A stretch of 64,000 nucleotides of DNA from Cristatella mucedo (Eukaryota; Bryozoa; Phylactolaemata; Cristatellidae). The notes beneath the pieces are model-generated. The model was given only the letters and a program-made list of their open reading frames with translations. It ran no database searches and was not told where the DNA came from. Below are positions 8,626 through 20,410 of the stretch, in pieces (position 1 is the stretch's first letter; every line of letters starts with the position of its first letter). The position numbers were made by a program, and so were the translations under genes. The DNA is taken from assembly GCA_009760855.2 (NCBI GenBank), contig WPIO01000012.1:4732001-4796000 (forward strand), given 5' to 3'.

Positions 8626-9962
8626 CACTTGCTTGTCGATGTGATCGCCAAGCACAATCTAGGATTCCACTTCTAGAGGATGTAGATGGCACACAGCTGT
8701 GCGTATGCTTTGACCATTCCCAGCCCTCCAGTACGTCAAACTCTCTCAACCCTGTGCTTATGCGTGCTGACACTGTTCATGCTGCCACTAACCACATTTG
8801 CATGCTGACCCAGTGCATGTAACCCCTAACCATGTTATTCATTTTGTTTGTTTTTCAAGCATGATTTTACTTACTATTCTATTGCGTATCACTTTGCAGC
8901 AAATGTAAAGCGCCTAGAAAGAGATTAAGTTCTCTGAGGGCGCTTTATCAAGTGCAATATTATTATTATTATTATTAACCCTGACATCAACACATGGATT
9001 GCTGCAAACATTCTTAAATTGAATGACGATAAAGCCAACTGACTAGTTATGGGCGAACCAAGTGTGAGTCAGAAATTGAAAAGCTTAACAATCAAAATCA
9101 GCTCAGCCAGTATATCTGCTGTAGCATCTTTGCGAAATCGATATGCCCTGTTCCAAAGTGACCTATCACTGGACCAATTTAACTCCCCAGTCAATTCTAC
9201 CTCCTTTCATTTGCATCACGTTGCTATGATTCGGACTTGTCTAGACAGGGATACCACATCTAAGGTGGTCCATGCAGTTGTGACATCCCGTCTTGACTTC
9301 TGTAACTCACTGCTTGCTGGTCTATCGGCATGTGCAATTAGGAGCTTACGGTTGGTGCACAACCCCACAGCTAGGCTTGTATGTCACGAGCGTCAAAGCG
9401 GCGACATCACACCACTTCTCGCCGACCTCAACTGGCTCCCAATCAAGCAGTATATCGACTTCAAGGTTCTATCACTCATTTTTAGGTCTCTTCATTCACT
9501 GGCTCCAGCATACCTATCAGAACTACTCGATCAACAGGCTAAGCATCGTACCAACTGCTTTTCTGACTCAAATCGCTTAGCTGAGCCTCGAACTAACTTG
9601 AAATACTTTGAAGACCGTGCCTGTAGTTCGTACACTCCCCCAGTCTGGAACTCACTACCCACTGGTGTCACGTCATCCCCTGCCTTATGACATTTAAAAA
9701 GAAGCTAAAAATGTGCCTGTTTATCCATCCAGTGGCTCTTAGTAATTCGTTCTTTGCGTGCTTATATATGCTGACACTATGCCTGCTACCACGTACCACA
9801 CTTACACGGTGACAATGTGCATGTTTCCTCTTACCATATTATGCTTATTGACATTGTGCATGCTTCCACTAATCATTTGATCATGCTTCCTTCACAGCAT
9901 CTCTGAAGTGCCTAGAAAGAGATCAAGTTCTCTGAAGGTGACATATAAATGTATGCTTATCA
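8626..9962 (+). mobile_element. LINE-A copy with reverse transcriptase C-terminal region
   Basis: Before the nested insertion at 8755 the plus strand encodes remnants of the RT active-site block: TTCCACTTCTAGAGGATG, where other copies have HFYADDTQ-like sequence. After it, the frame continues with an NPDINTWIAANILKLNDDK-like segment, a long open frame 9049-9690 (RDTTSKVVHAVVTSRLDFCN, LLADLNWLP, PPVWNSLPTG), a 3' UTR and a CATTACTATC end. Stops and a TGG to TGA change show that it is dead. Homology is to the thumb and C-terminal region of CR1/L2/jockey-type LINEs. Confidence 0.88.
8755..8976 (+). mobile_element. Nested young LINE-A 3' fragment with target-site duplication
   Basis: This 222-bp piece is nearly identical to 4809-5027 and ends in the hairpin plus (ATT)n. 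It interrupts the older LINE-A frame. AACCCTG occurs at 8748-8754 and again at 8977-8983, which is a 7-bp target-site duplication. Confidence 0.88.
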
Positions 9963-10091
9963 TTACTATCACCTACAGAATAAAAGCAGTCACCAAAGGT
10001 CTTTAAGCTTAGGAATTGAGCAGCTAATTTATTTCCGTAGAGGTCTTGACTGCACGAGAAGGCGAAACTGCTGCGTTACTTTAGCTGAGTA
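9963..10091. other. Short unique spacer
   Basis: There is nothing recognised between the LINE-A tail and the SINE-C copy. Confidence 0.5.
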
Positions 10092-10276
10092 TTGGTGAGC
10101 CGTGATGGCACCCTAGGTAAGGGGGCTGCTTTTCACCACCTCGTCCCCAAGATCGTGCGTTCGATTCCTGCGGCGGGCGATCTTTTATCGCAGCCGCAAG
10201 CGGGGTGATAGCCATAAAGGCTCTGCTGTCGCTATACAAAAGAGGCTGCTTAAACCAGCGAGTATTTATTTATTTA
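10092..10276 (+). mobile_element. SINE-C full-length copy
   Basis: It begins GGTGAGCCGTGATGGCACC (A-box region), has the B-box GTTCGATTCCTG near 10160, then body blocks GCAAGCGGGGTGATAGCC and CTGTCGCTATACAAAAGAGG, and ends in ATTTATTTATTTATG. Head, body and A/T-rich tail make it one of the best-preserved copies in the window. Confidence 0.88.
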
Positions 10277-11514
10277 TGAAGGAGCCAATCCATGGACGCA
10301 GTCGCTAGAGGTCAACGTATGAACCTTACTCTGTAATTTGTTGGTAATCAATAAATGATAAGGAATTTTTGGAGCAGAATGTATGTGTCTAGCAAGTATT
10401 GTTTTCTTTGAGAATTTGAGTCATTAAACCAAAGATTAGCTTTTGCTGATATAAGGTGAGATAAGGTTGCAGTTCCTTCCATTCGGGATTCAGCCAATAA
10501 GAGAAATCTCACAAATTAGTCGGTTGTGTCAATGCTTTATTGATGTAGCTACCATCCCACATAATTTTGACAAGAATTTCCTCATTTATGAAGTGCAAAG
10601 ATAGCGGAACAGTTTTCCAGCGTGCTCATTTGTCTGCGTAAAATTTAAACTACACTTATATCAAGAAGGCTTCGCGTTTTGGCCGAGGATCTCAACGTGC
10701 TCTGTAAATTAGTGGACACAAGCTGCTATAACGAAAACTTCCGGGCTTGCAGATACATACAGGTGTCTATATTCCAAATCTCTCTCTGCAGCGTATACAA
10801 ATGGAAACAATATTTAACATGGTTATGCCAATGATATAGCAAGCGATTTAATCGCGGTTTTTTATCAATCGGCGTGTGGAAATAAAAAAAAGTTCGCTGT
10901 GATCATGCTTGCCTAAAATCACACTCAGAGACAAAGCGTTTACGTACTAACGCATTAGCTGCAATGTACGCGGTTAATAAATAGCCGAGTATTAAAATTT
11001 ACTAAATATGCCATCAGAAGTTCAAATTTCTCCTGCATGCATTGCTTCATTGGAGCATGTATTGCAAACAATCGCGCTTGCAAGACACCGAATTTTCTCA
11101 AATTAAATTAAGAGAGAACAAACATACGAGCTGGCGAAAAACTAGTCTTACTTAGTGTCGTTTGATTCGCCCAGCACACAGAACGCTGGCACAGAACCAA
11201 CACCAACAATTTATTATACTACTCACAGAGCAGAGGGAGCACGACTTAACTCACGTCTCTCTCCCGCTCGACTCGCCCCTCTCTCCCGCTTGACTACCTC
11301 ACCTCCACTGCTCCAGTCCCCTAGTTGACCCCGATGATTCATCGAGGGCAAAAACTGTGCACTGGCCGACCCTGATGGTGAATCCACCATCTGGCCACCA
11401 GCGGGTTACCGGCCACATCAAAGGCGGACACTCTGCGAGCGTCAGAAAAATACACGATTTTTGAAGGCCCTCTCTTTATTTGCGTGTCATCGCTTGTGTG
11501 TTGCCGCTTAAACT
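10277..11514. other. Intergenic; possible decayed LTR-like block at about 11150-11470
   Basis: Most is AT-rich with no features. The block 11150-11470 is richer in C/T and has a CAACAATTTATTATAC stretch that on the minus strand would contain AATAAA, but no paired copy, primer-binding site or pol gene is visible. I therefore do not call it an LTR. Confidence 0.35.
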
Positions 11515-11632
11515 TAAACTACTCTGTGTGTGCACCGAAAGCCGCTTTGGCTGTGAGAGGGGTATAGAAAACTCTCCTTCGTAATACCCACTTAGTCTTT
11601 TGGATTTGTGGAGTTACAGACTGAGATACATT
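11515..11632 (+). mobile_element. LINE-B 3' terminal fragment
   Basis: It matches the last ~115 bp of LINE-B: GCACCGAAAGCCGCTTTGGC, AAAACTCTCC, TTTGTGGAGTTACAGACTGA, GATACATT. Confidence 0.78.
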
Positions 11633-12120
11633 CGATAAAGCAACTAAAGCACAACTGCTGACGGGCGAAGAATGATAATACGTCGCTGTTTCGGAAATTC
11701 CGTCTCGCAGGGGCATAATAGATCGGTGACATTTGCTTGCCCGAGAAAAATCCATTTTTGCCTGGGTAGTAGATGCCAAGTTTGTACGTATCGGGTAGTC
11801 TCCTCATGCAAGCTATTGAAATATTCAGTCAGTGGACTATAATTTGTCCAAGATTTTGTTTGTGCTTTGTCATAGCACTTATGCAACACCGAAGACCGGT
11901 CAAAGGTAGAAGAAGATGTAGGACTGCCTTCCAACCCAGCATACAATCGAACTACACGCCCTCTTGACCCTTAGGTCACAGGTTCCCAGCAGCAACACAA
12001 GTAGCTGCAATGTGCAGGTCAGCAATGAGCGAGCCTATCCTCTACAAATAATACAAACTAGACACTATTCATCCGCGGCATAGCAGCTAACATCAATAGC
12101 TGACCCAACAGGCAGGCTGG

Positions 12121-12324
12121 TTACCTTACGGCTGCTCGCCGGAGGCGTGCTGGTGCACGGCCTATCGTGATCAGCCAGCAACGTGAGCCACCGGCCATCG
12201 TCGCCGAGCTGACTTCCACAGCCACCGTTATGCGGACCTCGGCCGACGTCGCTCCATCCGCTTCTGCCGCCGCGTCATTCGCAGCTGTTTCTACGGCCTG
12301 CACAGCCTCTCCAACCTTCACAGT
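12121..12324. other. GC-rich coding-like patch of unknown origin
   Basis: This roughly 200-bp patch is much more GC- and CpG-rich than its surroundings and is open on both strands: a minus frame ending at a GTAAGGTAACC donor-like site, and a plus frame of Ala/Ser/Thr-rich residues. It abuts a LINE-A 3' UTR, so it may be an ORF1 or 5' remnant of a rearranged element. No homology is recognised. Confidence 0.3.
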
Positions 12325-12541
12325 CTCTCAGTGCTGACACTGTGCATGCTGCCACTAACCACAATTGCATGCTGACCTGTGCATGTCACTCCTAACCATG
12401 TTACTCATTTTGTTCGTTTATCAAGCATGATATTACTCACAATTCAATTGCATTTCCCTTTTCAGCAAATGTAAAGCGCCTAGATAGAGATTGAGTTCTC
12501 TGAGGGCGTTTTATTAAGTGCATTATTATTATAATTATATC
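12325..12541 (+). mobile_element. LINE-A 3' UTR and tail
   Basis: Starts TGCTGACACTGTGCATGCTG, ends with GCGCCTAGATAGAGATTGAG, a hairpin partner GGGCGTTTTATTAAGTGC and ATTATTATAATTAT. It is a diverged short copy. Confidence 0.85.
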
Positions 12542-12640
12542 CGTCCCGAGCTGACTCCCCGTGCTGTACAGACAGAACTAGTAAGCCTAAACCTCAAAAG
12601 AGCTCTTGTACCCGATGTCAGTAGCCTCAACATGTTGCCT

Positions 12641-13205
12641 GGGTGTCCTGTAATAATAATAATACACCTGATAGACTTCTGTAACTACCGTAAGATGCAT
12701 TCCATTGGTGCACAAATGAAGATTTTGAACTGCGATATTACACTACTTCTCATCAAATTGCAATGGCTTTCCGTCGAAAGAGTTTTGAACTCACGCTCTG
12801 TCATTCACTCTTTTTAGGTTCCTTCACTCTCTTGTTCCAACCTACCTCTCACAACTAATTCCCAGCCAGGCTAGGCATCGTGGGTATTGGCTCTTCTGAC
12901 TCAATTCACGCAGCCGTGAATTTAACCAACGTCAAATCCGCTGGAGACTGTGTGTTTAGTTCGTATGCTCTCAAACCCAGGAGCTCAGAACCGAATGACG
13001 TCACGATATCTCTTTACTTGTCGATACTGGAAAAGAAGCGAACAACCTACAGCCTGTGCTCTGTTCGTAAGTCTTTGTGTGCATATGCATGCTGAAATTG
13101 AGCGGTAATCACAAACCAATTGGCATTCTTCCTTTCCATCGTATATAATGTGCATTGTAAGAGATTCAATTCAAGGGCGTTGAGCAAATTTTATTCAATA
13201 ATGTT
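12641..13205 (+). mobile_element. LINE-A RT C-terminal remnant, heavily decayed
   Basis: The block order follows 9290-9950: GACTTCTGTAACT, TTTTTAGGTTCCTTCACTCT, GCTAGGCATCGT, GGAGACTGTGTGTTTAGTTC. It ends GATTCAATTCAAGGGCG and an AT-rich tail. Many frameshifts. Confidence 0.7.
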
Positions 13206-13529
13206 ATTGCAATTGAGCAATGGTCTATCGATCGGTGAGTAATTTCGCTGAGCGTGAGCTGCTGTAAGCCTGTAAACGAGTCTGTCGTAAGTTACGTGCC
13301 GTACGGCCGTAATATACAGGCAAGTCTTGGAGTTTTCAGTGTTGCTGTAAGCGTCGCTTGAGGGATTTCGAGTGCTGTGTCGTTACCGTTTGGAGTACGA
13401 GAACTTCAGGCCAATATACATGGCACGCGTCGTTCCGCTACTCGCACTAGTGTGGATCACGAACACATAGCATTTGTAGCGGCCCCCCGGGGGCGGGGGA
13501 GGCTCCACTAATCGGTGGTCCTGAATACC

Positions 13530-13712
13530 TTCTTGTATGCTTTAGCATGCTGACCTAAGCAGTAGGATTCTGGTTTTCCTTTTGCATGCTTGTCTGTGTA
13601 TGACGACTTGCATGTCTTTTAACTTTTGGTCATTGAGTCTCGTTCACGGAGTTGTAAAGCGGCTGGACAGAGATTAAATTCTCACACGAAGCTATAAAAA
13701 TGCCTATTATTA
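13530..13712 (+). mobile_element. LINE-A 3' tail, old
   Basis: GCATGCTGACCTAAGC, CATTGAGTC, then GCGGCTGGACAGAGATTAAA and CCTATTATTATTG. The hairpin is no longer fully paired. Confidence 0.65.
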
Positions 13713-15267
13713 TTGATATTACGTATGGATTTGAGCCGATAATAGAGGCACACGTGCTTGGGCGGCAACAGCTTTTGGAAAGGATATGGCTATTGCTCGC
13801 ATAGGTAAGCGGCTTTCCGGAATTCACTGCTGGGCATTCACCAGCGCAGAAGTGTTCGAAAATAATTTGAAGGTGCTATCCCTCCCGGTAAGGCTTTGCG
13901 ACCCAGGACTTTGCAGTACAGAGAAAAAATTTAAGCAGACAAAGTCGACGGTACAGCAAAATACCTACAAGAACGATATATGAACAAAGGTAAAACATAG
14001 CAATATAAGGATAACAACATAAGACGTGAATAGTGCACATCATAATTTAGTCATTGCAGAATTTTTACATGCCTTTTGCTTAACAAATTGACGTATACAT
14101 GTATTTTAGAAACTTGAGCTCTCGCACTTGGCGTTTCTAATGTCTCTGGCCAACCGACGGTCTTTTTTGAGGTGCAGTACAGACCCAGTTGTCATTATTC
14201 TTTCTTGTCTCTTGATGCTCAGTTCGTTTTAAGTTGCTCTCGCAGATATATAAAAAGAAGATAAAACCAGGTAGTTCTCATTTAGAGAATAGTGAGAGAA
14301 ATAAATTTCTATGGAGCAAAAGACTCGAGCGAAGACGAATTGGCAGGACGTCGGAACTAGCCTCGAAGAAGCCGTCTGAGGGAGGGGAGGCAAGACAACT
14401 CCGGCGGAGGTAATTGGAACGAAAGGTCCGAGGGTCCGCGCGAGGATAGTATAGACGCTGCAGCCAGATTACGGGAAACCTCTATCGCTCTCATCTCTGG
14501 AACTTCCACGCGCACAAAGGCGAATCACGCGTACCAGTTAAATGACTACCTCAAAACGGCTATGTCTGCATACCCGTTGCCCAGTCAGTAGGGATAGAGC
14601 CTGCATCGCGCCTAACACTAGAGACCGGTCTCAAACGGCCACGAGTAGCGAAATGAATATGAATGCAGTTCTAATAATTTGCACTAATAATTGCAACCAC
14701 AGGCGAATGACAGCGAAAGACTCACCGACAGGCAAAATGGCCGTCTCAACAGCTGACGGCTTCAACTTGAACAGCATATATTCTGGCCCAACGTTTTTTC
14801 CTCCGGGCTAAATGCAATTGTAAAGTTTGTATATGGATACGGTGTGAGTCATAAATTGATTCCATCGAGAAGTAAAACCTCTATTCCCTCACAAAAATCA
14901 GCATATATAATTTCAAATGTAGGCACCGCCCTTAAACGGATGTCATTGCTGATTCGCTCGCCGGCGCTAACCAATGACAAGAGAGGTCTCGCAATTCGTC
15001 GATAGCTCGTGTCAATGACAAAATACGCTCTCATGGTTGAACAAAATAATTTAACTAAAAATAAAATTAATTATTTAAACTACGCCCGTTAGCCTTGTAA
15101 ATGGAAGTCGCTGCTGACTCGCCAGCACACTATGGCCAATAGAAACGTAGCCAAGCGCCAACACAAATGTGAATTGCGAAACTCCGCTCTCATGGCTGAA
15201 ATTTAAATTTCATGTAAATAAGACCAAGCATAAGAAATTACTAAAACTAAGAAAGTACTAATCTTCT
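13713..15267. other. Intergenic, nothing recognised
   Basis: There are short open frames only. 14330-14560 is locally more GC-rich but lacks a splice-consistent or family signature. Confidence 0.5.
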
Positions 15268-15350
15268 TAATAATAACAATAATGCATTTGATGTAACGCC
15301 CTCAGAGAAATAGATCTCTTGCTAAGCACTTTACATTTGCTACGTAGCAA
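15268..15350 (-). mobile_element. LINE-A 3' tail
   Basis: The plus strand reads AATAATAACAATAATGCATT, GCCCTCAGAGAAATAGATCT, CACTTTACATTTGCTAC: an inverted LINE-A tail with partial hairpin. Confidence 0.75.
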
Positions 15351-15787
15351 TGGGTCCGTAACAAAAAGGAGCAAAGCGCGCATAGTGCAGGCGTAACTAT
15401 CGCAGCGACAGCAGAAAACAGAGATACAACAGAGAAACTGCCACTCAGCGTGGCAGTTGCGAAAATCAGCGAAAACGTGACGCTGTTCATCAAAAACAAT
15501 CAAAAAACTTTTCTATTTTCCTCCTACAGATTTTTCTACATTATAGAAGAACTGAAAGTTTACCCTCAGTAGGTTGGACTCACCAAAAAGTTCAGCGGGC
15601 ACTAAAGCATTCTTACCAAAGCAAAATGCATTTTCCGTAACTTTTCCCAGGTATAGGCTGGTATTTAGATAAATTTAGCAAACCTAAATCTAGCTAAAAT
15701 GTATGCTATTCATAATCTGTCGTTGATCTCTCAACCATCTGCAGCCTAGCTCAACTGTTAAAAATTATTCGGGGTGTATTCTACTAA

Positions 15788-16320
15788 AATAATAAAAATA
15801 ATTCACTTGATAAATCACCATCAGAGAATGTAATCTCTTTCTAGGCGCTTATCATTTGCTGCACAGGAAGCACGATCGAATGGCTAGTGGTAGCATGCTC
15901 AATAAACAACAAGAATAACATGGTTAGGGGTGACATACACAGGGTCAGCATGCAAGAGTGGTTAGTGGTAGCATGCACAGTGTCAGCACGCATGAGCACA
16001 TAAAGGACGAATCACAGGGACTCACTAAACGCTGTGATAAATAGGTGCGTTTTTAGTTTCTTTTTAAATGCGGTCAAGTCCCCTAACCATGTTATTCATT
16101 TTGTTTGTTTTTCAAGCATGATTTTACTTACTATTCTATTGCGTATCACTTTGCAGCAAATGTAAAGCGCCTAGAAAGAGATTAAGTTCTCTGAGGGCGC
16201 TTTATCAAGTGCAATATTATTATTATTATTATTAAGTCATAAGATGGTCGTGACGCTAGTTGGGAGTGAGCTCCAGGCTTTGGGGGCATACGAACTATGT
16301 GCTCTTTGAAGCTAATGAGT
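15788..16320 (-). mobile_element. LINE-A 3' end, interrupted by a nested copy
   Basis: Tail and hairpin at 15788-15860 (CTCTTTCTAGGCGC), 3' UTR to about 16000, RT C-terminal codons to 16080, then continuation after the insertion at 16239-16320 (antisense of CCAAAGCCTGGAGCTCAC). The element was split by the plus-strand fragment 16081-16233. Confidence 0.85.
16081..16233 (+). mobile_element. Nested 153-bp LINE-A tail with target-site duplication
   Basis: This piece matches 4879-5027 apparently base for base up to the number of ATT units. AAGTC flanks it at 16076-16080 and 16234-16238. It is inserted in opposite orientation to its LINE-A host. Confidence 0.88.
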
Positions 16321-18260
16321 TTCCCGTTTTTTGTGCGTGTGCTGCAGTAACATGATTCAGAACTTAGCAGCATTTTCAAGACTATAAAGCATGTGCTCAG
16401 CAAGGACCAGCAGCTTCCGTATTGATTGTCCCGCTAAAAAATTCTTAGCCCTGTCTGTCACAAAAACTGACTGAGAAGGGCATGCTTTAAATAAGGATAA
16501 TAGAGCCACATTAGTCCACGCATTTGGGACATCCGCTCTAGACTTTAAGATAAACAAGTATGCATACACAATTCATTTTTATAGCTCCCTAAGAGAACTT
16601 AATCTCTATCCAGGCACCATATCTCTCTCCTTGCAAGTTGTTTATTTTTCGAGCCTTCTTTTGCAGCAACTACACCTCAGACTCAGCTGTTTAACTATCC
16701 TTCTAAACGGCATCAAATTCTTTGAAGACCATGCACTTACAGCCTGGAAAAATCTAGTGACCGATGTTACGGCATCTACTGACATTAAATATATTTAACG
16801 CGAAATTACAAGCTTCCATTTTCCTTAAAGAATACGCGTCTTTGAAAATCGTCTCTTATTTGCTTATGCCGGATAAAAGTATGCATGGTGTTATCGCTAA
16901 TCTAATGAGTTCTTTCTGACACTCATACTTTATGAGCATAGGTAAAAATTTGGTTCTCTTTGTGCATTATAAAATGCTATACTATTATTATTATTATTAT
17001 CATTCATGTAATTTTAAATCACTTTCACCTGCTGCCTATGCACACTCATGACCTACAACCTCCTTTTTTGGCATTTTTGATTGGCAAAATAAGTCCGGCT
17101 ATGGCGCAGGTACTCAGTGCTGCACGGCAAAGGGAAGTTGTTCAGCAGCCATTTATATCGGCCATTGTTTGCTCCCTATTAAAAAAGTCATCGTTTGGAT
17201 TCTACGCAGTTATCAGCTTAATTATCGCACAGCATCCATTTTCTTTGAAGAACTTCGAAAACACTAGCTATACAACGCGTGGAACTCACATGACTTGTAA
17301 AGTTTCAGTAGTAAATCACGTTACAACACAGCCTCTCCGGCTAGGATCCGGGTTCCAGAGATTGTGAACGTTCAGAGATCGGTCAGGCCGATGAGGTTTG
17401 CTATTGTTTGAACTTAACTATCTGACCACATCTAGCCTATGTCACCATGTAATTGTTTGGGTTTCATCAGCAGGTCGTGTCACCTGTGCTGCTCCTCACT
17501 GGTCCGTTCTTAAACTCTGGCTCGTATTAATCTACGAAACGCCATTTAGGAAGGTAATTAAGGCTACTTGCATCCCTTACCACGTCTGTGCACTTGTACT
17601 TGTCATATGTACTCATAATTCAAGCCCTCGGAATTAGCCGCAGCGATTAATGGCTACACTAAAGACATTCGGAGAGAGGATTAGATCCTAATTGCCTGGC
17701 GGCCTCCTTTAATTACCTGACCATAAAAGCAACATAGTTCTTCCTTGTAAGAAAGCCTAAACTCGTGGCTAGAATAAGTAACTCCTCACTCTAAAGCTGA
17801 GGCGTCTTTAAATGCATTTAATTTGGATCTCCTCTTTGATCGATCGTCTGGCGGTTAAAAAAACTCATTTAGGGGACTGCTTCAGCGGCTAGTCATTAAG
17901 TTCGATCCGTGCTCACGAATTGGCTTGGGGAGGGTGCTGGCTAAATGTGTTGCTAAGCTCCCTTTACTATTGACTAGACCGCTCTGACTTGATTTCGAAG
18001 CCCTGCTCAAGCAAGCCGGCAAGTCTCTAAAGCGGACGCTCAGTAAGGCAGCTGGGTTAGTTTAAATAAAAGGAATACTGTTCCCTTCGCTTGAGGAGCT
18101 GTAGCGGCTCCTCATTAGTAAGTGGATTCACAGCAGAGCATCTTACTCTCATCGACGAGTTCAGCCATAGCTTAGCTCCTTCTTAGGCAGTCGAGTTGCT
18201 GAAGGATTTCAGCGTCAAAAGCTGTTATTAGGTCCTTTCTGGAAGATACATCAGCTGCAT
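16321..18260. other. Intergenic with scattered LINE-A crumbs
   Basis: 16580-16640 resembles an inverted hairpin (GAGAACTTAATCTCTATCCA), and 16940-17000 a plus-strand tail ending (ATT)n. The remaining sequence to 18260 has only short open frames, none recognised. Confidence 0.5.
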
Positions 18261-18264
18261 ATTT

Positions 18265-18565
18265 ATCTTTTGCTCGACGACTGTTGGCAACTGAGCTTCT
18301 GCTCTGCTCGCCCTCTATAACACTCGAGCGATTCTTACGTAACGACATGATTCTCTCCTGCTACCTGCCGTATTTATTTGGCACATTTTTTTCCAGCTGC
18401 TCTATGCTGCTGCTTTTTAGGCTACTTTTACCTCGACTGTCCGCCAGACTCGGCTACGTTTTTTACTGTTTCTTCGTTTGATGAGGTGAAGTTTATTGGC
18501 TGCCATATGAGTACCGAATGCAGCTTACACTCAGGTTGCAAGAAAAAACTCTTGTGTAACGTTCA
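18265..18565 (+). mobile_element. LINE-B 3' end, diverged
   Basis: CGATTCTTACGTAACGACAT, TTTCCAGCTGCTC, GAGTACCGAATGCAGCTTAC and CTCTTGTGTAACG follow the order of the 608-954 copy with many substitutions and indels. Confidence 0.7.
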
Positions 18566-19369
18566 ATAACTCTCCATGTATTTGCCGAATTTCAGATGTA
18601 CATACAGAGTGTGCGTATATCTACCACTATATTTGCAGTTTTATTTATAGATATGCTCACAATATTGGCCAGTATGACCAATTTATTCAACTAGACATAC
18701 CGTCCTTAAGTTCGATCCATCATACAGACATCGAAACTGGCTGACATCTTAGTTTACTTCCTTAGCTGTTCAAAGCTAGGTGTGAGTGCAATGTACCTGA
18801 TAAAAATGTGACTCCGTGGTCAGCTAAATGGTTTTTTATTTTCCCATCCACTCGTTCTGAACGACGCCGGTCCTATTTCTAGCATCCTGCGAAATCTACC
18901 GCTTCACCTCCACGTAAAGATGAATGCAATGTCTCTTGATCAAACACTGCCTATTATCACTTTCAAATCAACCACGATTACACTGCGCATCTCGTGGAAG
19001 TTTGGCTCTCTCTATCCCGTCTCTCTCACCCCCACCTTTGTCTGTCTGTCTCCTCCCTCTCTCTCTCTCTCTCTCTATGGCTCCCCCCTCTCTCCCTCTC
19101 TGGTTGCCCATGAATTTTTCGTCGAGGGAAGAAAATTAACCACGTTTTCAGATGTTGGACCGGGTTTAACTCTGTAGATATCGATGGAATGAGAAAAGTA
19201 TTGCCGGACAGATTTACCAGACCTATTTGAACAAGATGGACAAGTCAATGCACTAAGGTAATACGGAACATGCTCCCCATCCGGGATTCTCTGCTGATGG
19301 TGCTTTGTTTGTGGTAGCTCGTAATCAGTGATCTCCGAGGAGCCTAGCAAACATCGGGTCTAATACTCA
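18566..19369. other. Intergenic, with a C/T-rich tract near 19010-19100
   Basis: The tract includes a short (CT)n run at 19053-19076. No coding signature is recognised. Confidence 0.55.
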
Positions 19370-19515
19370 AGCCAGTTTATTCGGCACAACGCTTGGTAAA
19401 GTGGCCATCATCCCACTTGCAGCGGGCCATTATAGATTGCTTGCGACTGGACCAAAATCCACGACCTTGGGCGTAAAGTGCGAGAACCTTAACCCTGGGC
19501 TTAGACCTGGTACAT
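19370..19515 (-). mobile_element. SINE-C variant
   Basis: The reverse complement contains TCTAAGCCCAGGGTTAAGG and CCCAAGGTCGTGGATTTTGG, parallel to the heads at 34556 and 36486. The tail is indistinct. Confidence 0.6.
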
Positions 19516-20104
19516 AGCTAACGTTTTCTCAAGCGAAGACGTTGGCTTGGTGTAAGTCGAGTATAGGCAATTTAAAAGGATGATGGCTGAGGATATTAGT
19601 TTTTTGTCCTTCGCATTGGAGTTGTAAGAGGAAATTGCGGTATGCTATCCGAAAGAAATGCTACCAACGCTAATCGCATTTTAGCTCAACATGTGATTAA
19701 GCAGCTCATCAAAACCGTGGCCTGGCACAGCATTTCAGAAATGGTCTGAGGTTCGAATTAGGCGGCCAGTCGTTCTGCCCTACGCTTTGAAGACGATAGT
19801 GCAGGGGCTTGTCTTCGTGGGTGGAATTGGCAGGGCATTCAATTAAATCGTTTTAATTACCTCGTGTACATGTAAAGTGGCACCGTACTAAAGTGTTCAG
19901 AAATCAGTTTCGGTTTGGCCGTCTCCAGAAATGGTGATTGAAATTAGCGTATTTCTATCGTACTAGATTTTTAGACTCACTGAAAAAATCCTCTTCCCCA
20001 AAAAACCACGCAGCCAGTGGCGTGGCGTAGCCTGGAGGCATTTGTATCCTCCCCATTCAGCGGGTCAGCGATTCGGGCCGCCCCTTAAACTACGCTCCTT
20101 TTCG
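19516..20104. other. Intergenic, nothing recognised
   Basis: No repeat family or coding signature is seen. Confidence 0.45.
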
Positions 20105-20410
20105 TAATGTAATGTATCGCCGTCTGTAAATCCATAAAGCTACTAAGAGAATGTGGGTGTTACGAAGGTCAGTTTTCTATAGCACATTTAAAGCCTCACC
20201 AACTTTCAGAATGCATTCGGTAGTCAGCAGACTTCACCTCACGAAACAAAAGAGTGTGAGACGCATAGCTGAGTCATAATGGCAGTTGAGGTAGGTAGCA
20301 TACAGAAATAGAAGCTAAGAACAGCTGGAAAGGATCTACCATCGGCAGCAGAAGAGCAGATGTCGTTGCATAAGAGTTGTGGAAGTGAGTTTCAGCCTAG
20401 AACCTGAAGA
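20105..20410 (-). mobile_element. LINE-B 3' end
   Basis: Plus-strand blocks TAATGTAATGTATCGCCGTC, GCATTCGGTAGTCAGCAGAC, CATCGGCAGCAGAAGAGCAG and GTTGTGGAAGTGAGTTTC are the reverse complement of LINE-B. Frameshifted. Confidence 0.8.

Noticed and set aside
11150-11470. LTR retrotransposon end
   Set aside because: There is no second LTR, primer-binding site, gag or pol. Only a C/T-rich block with a reverse AATAAA is visible.
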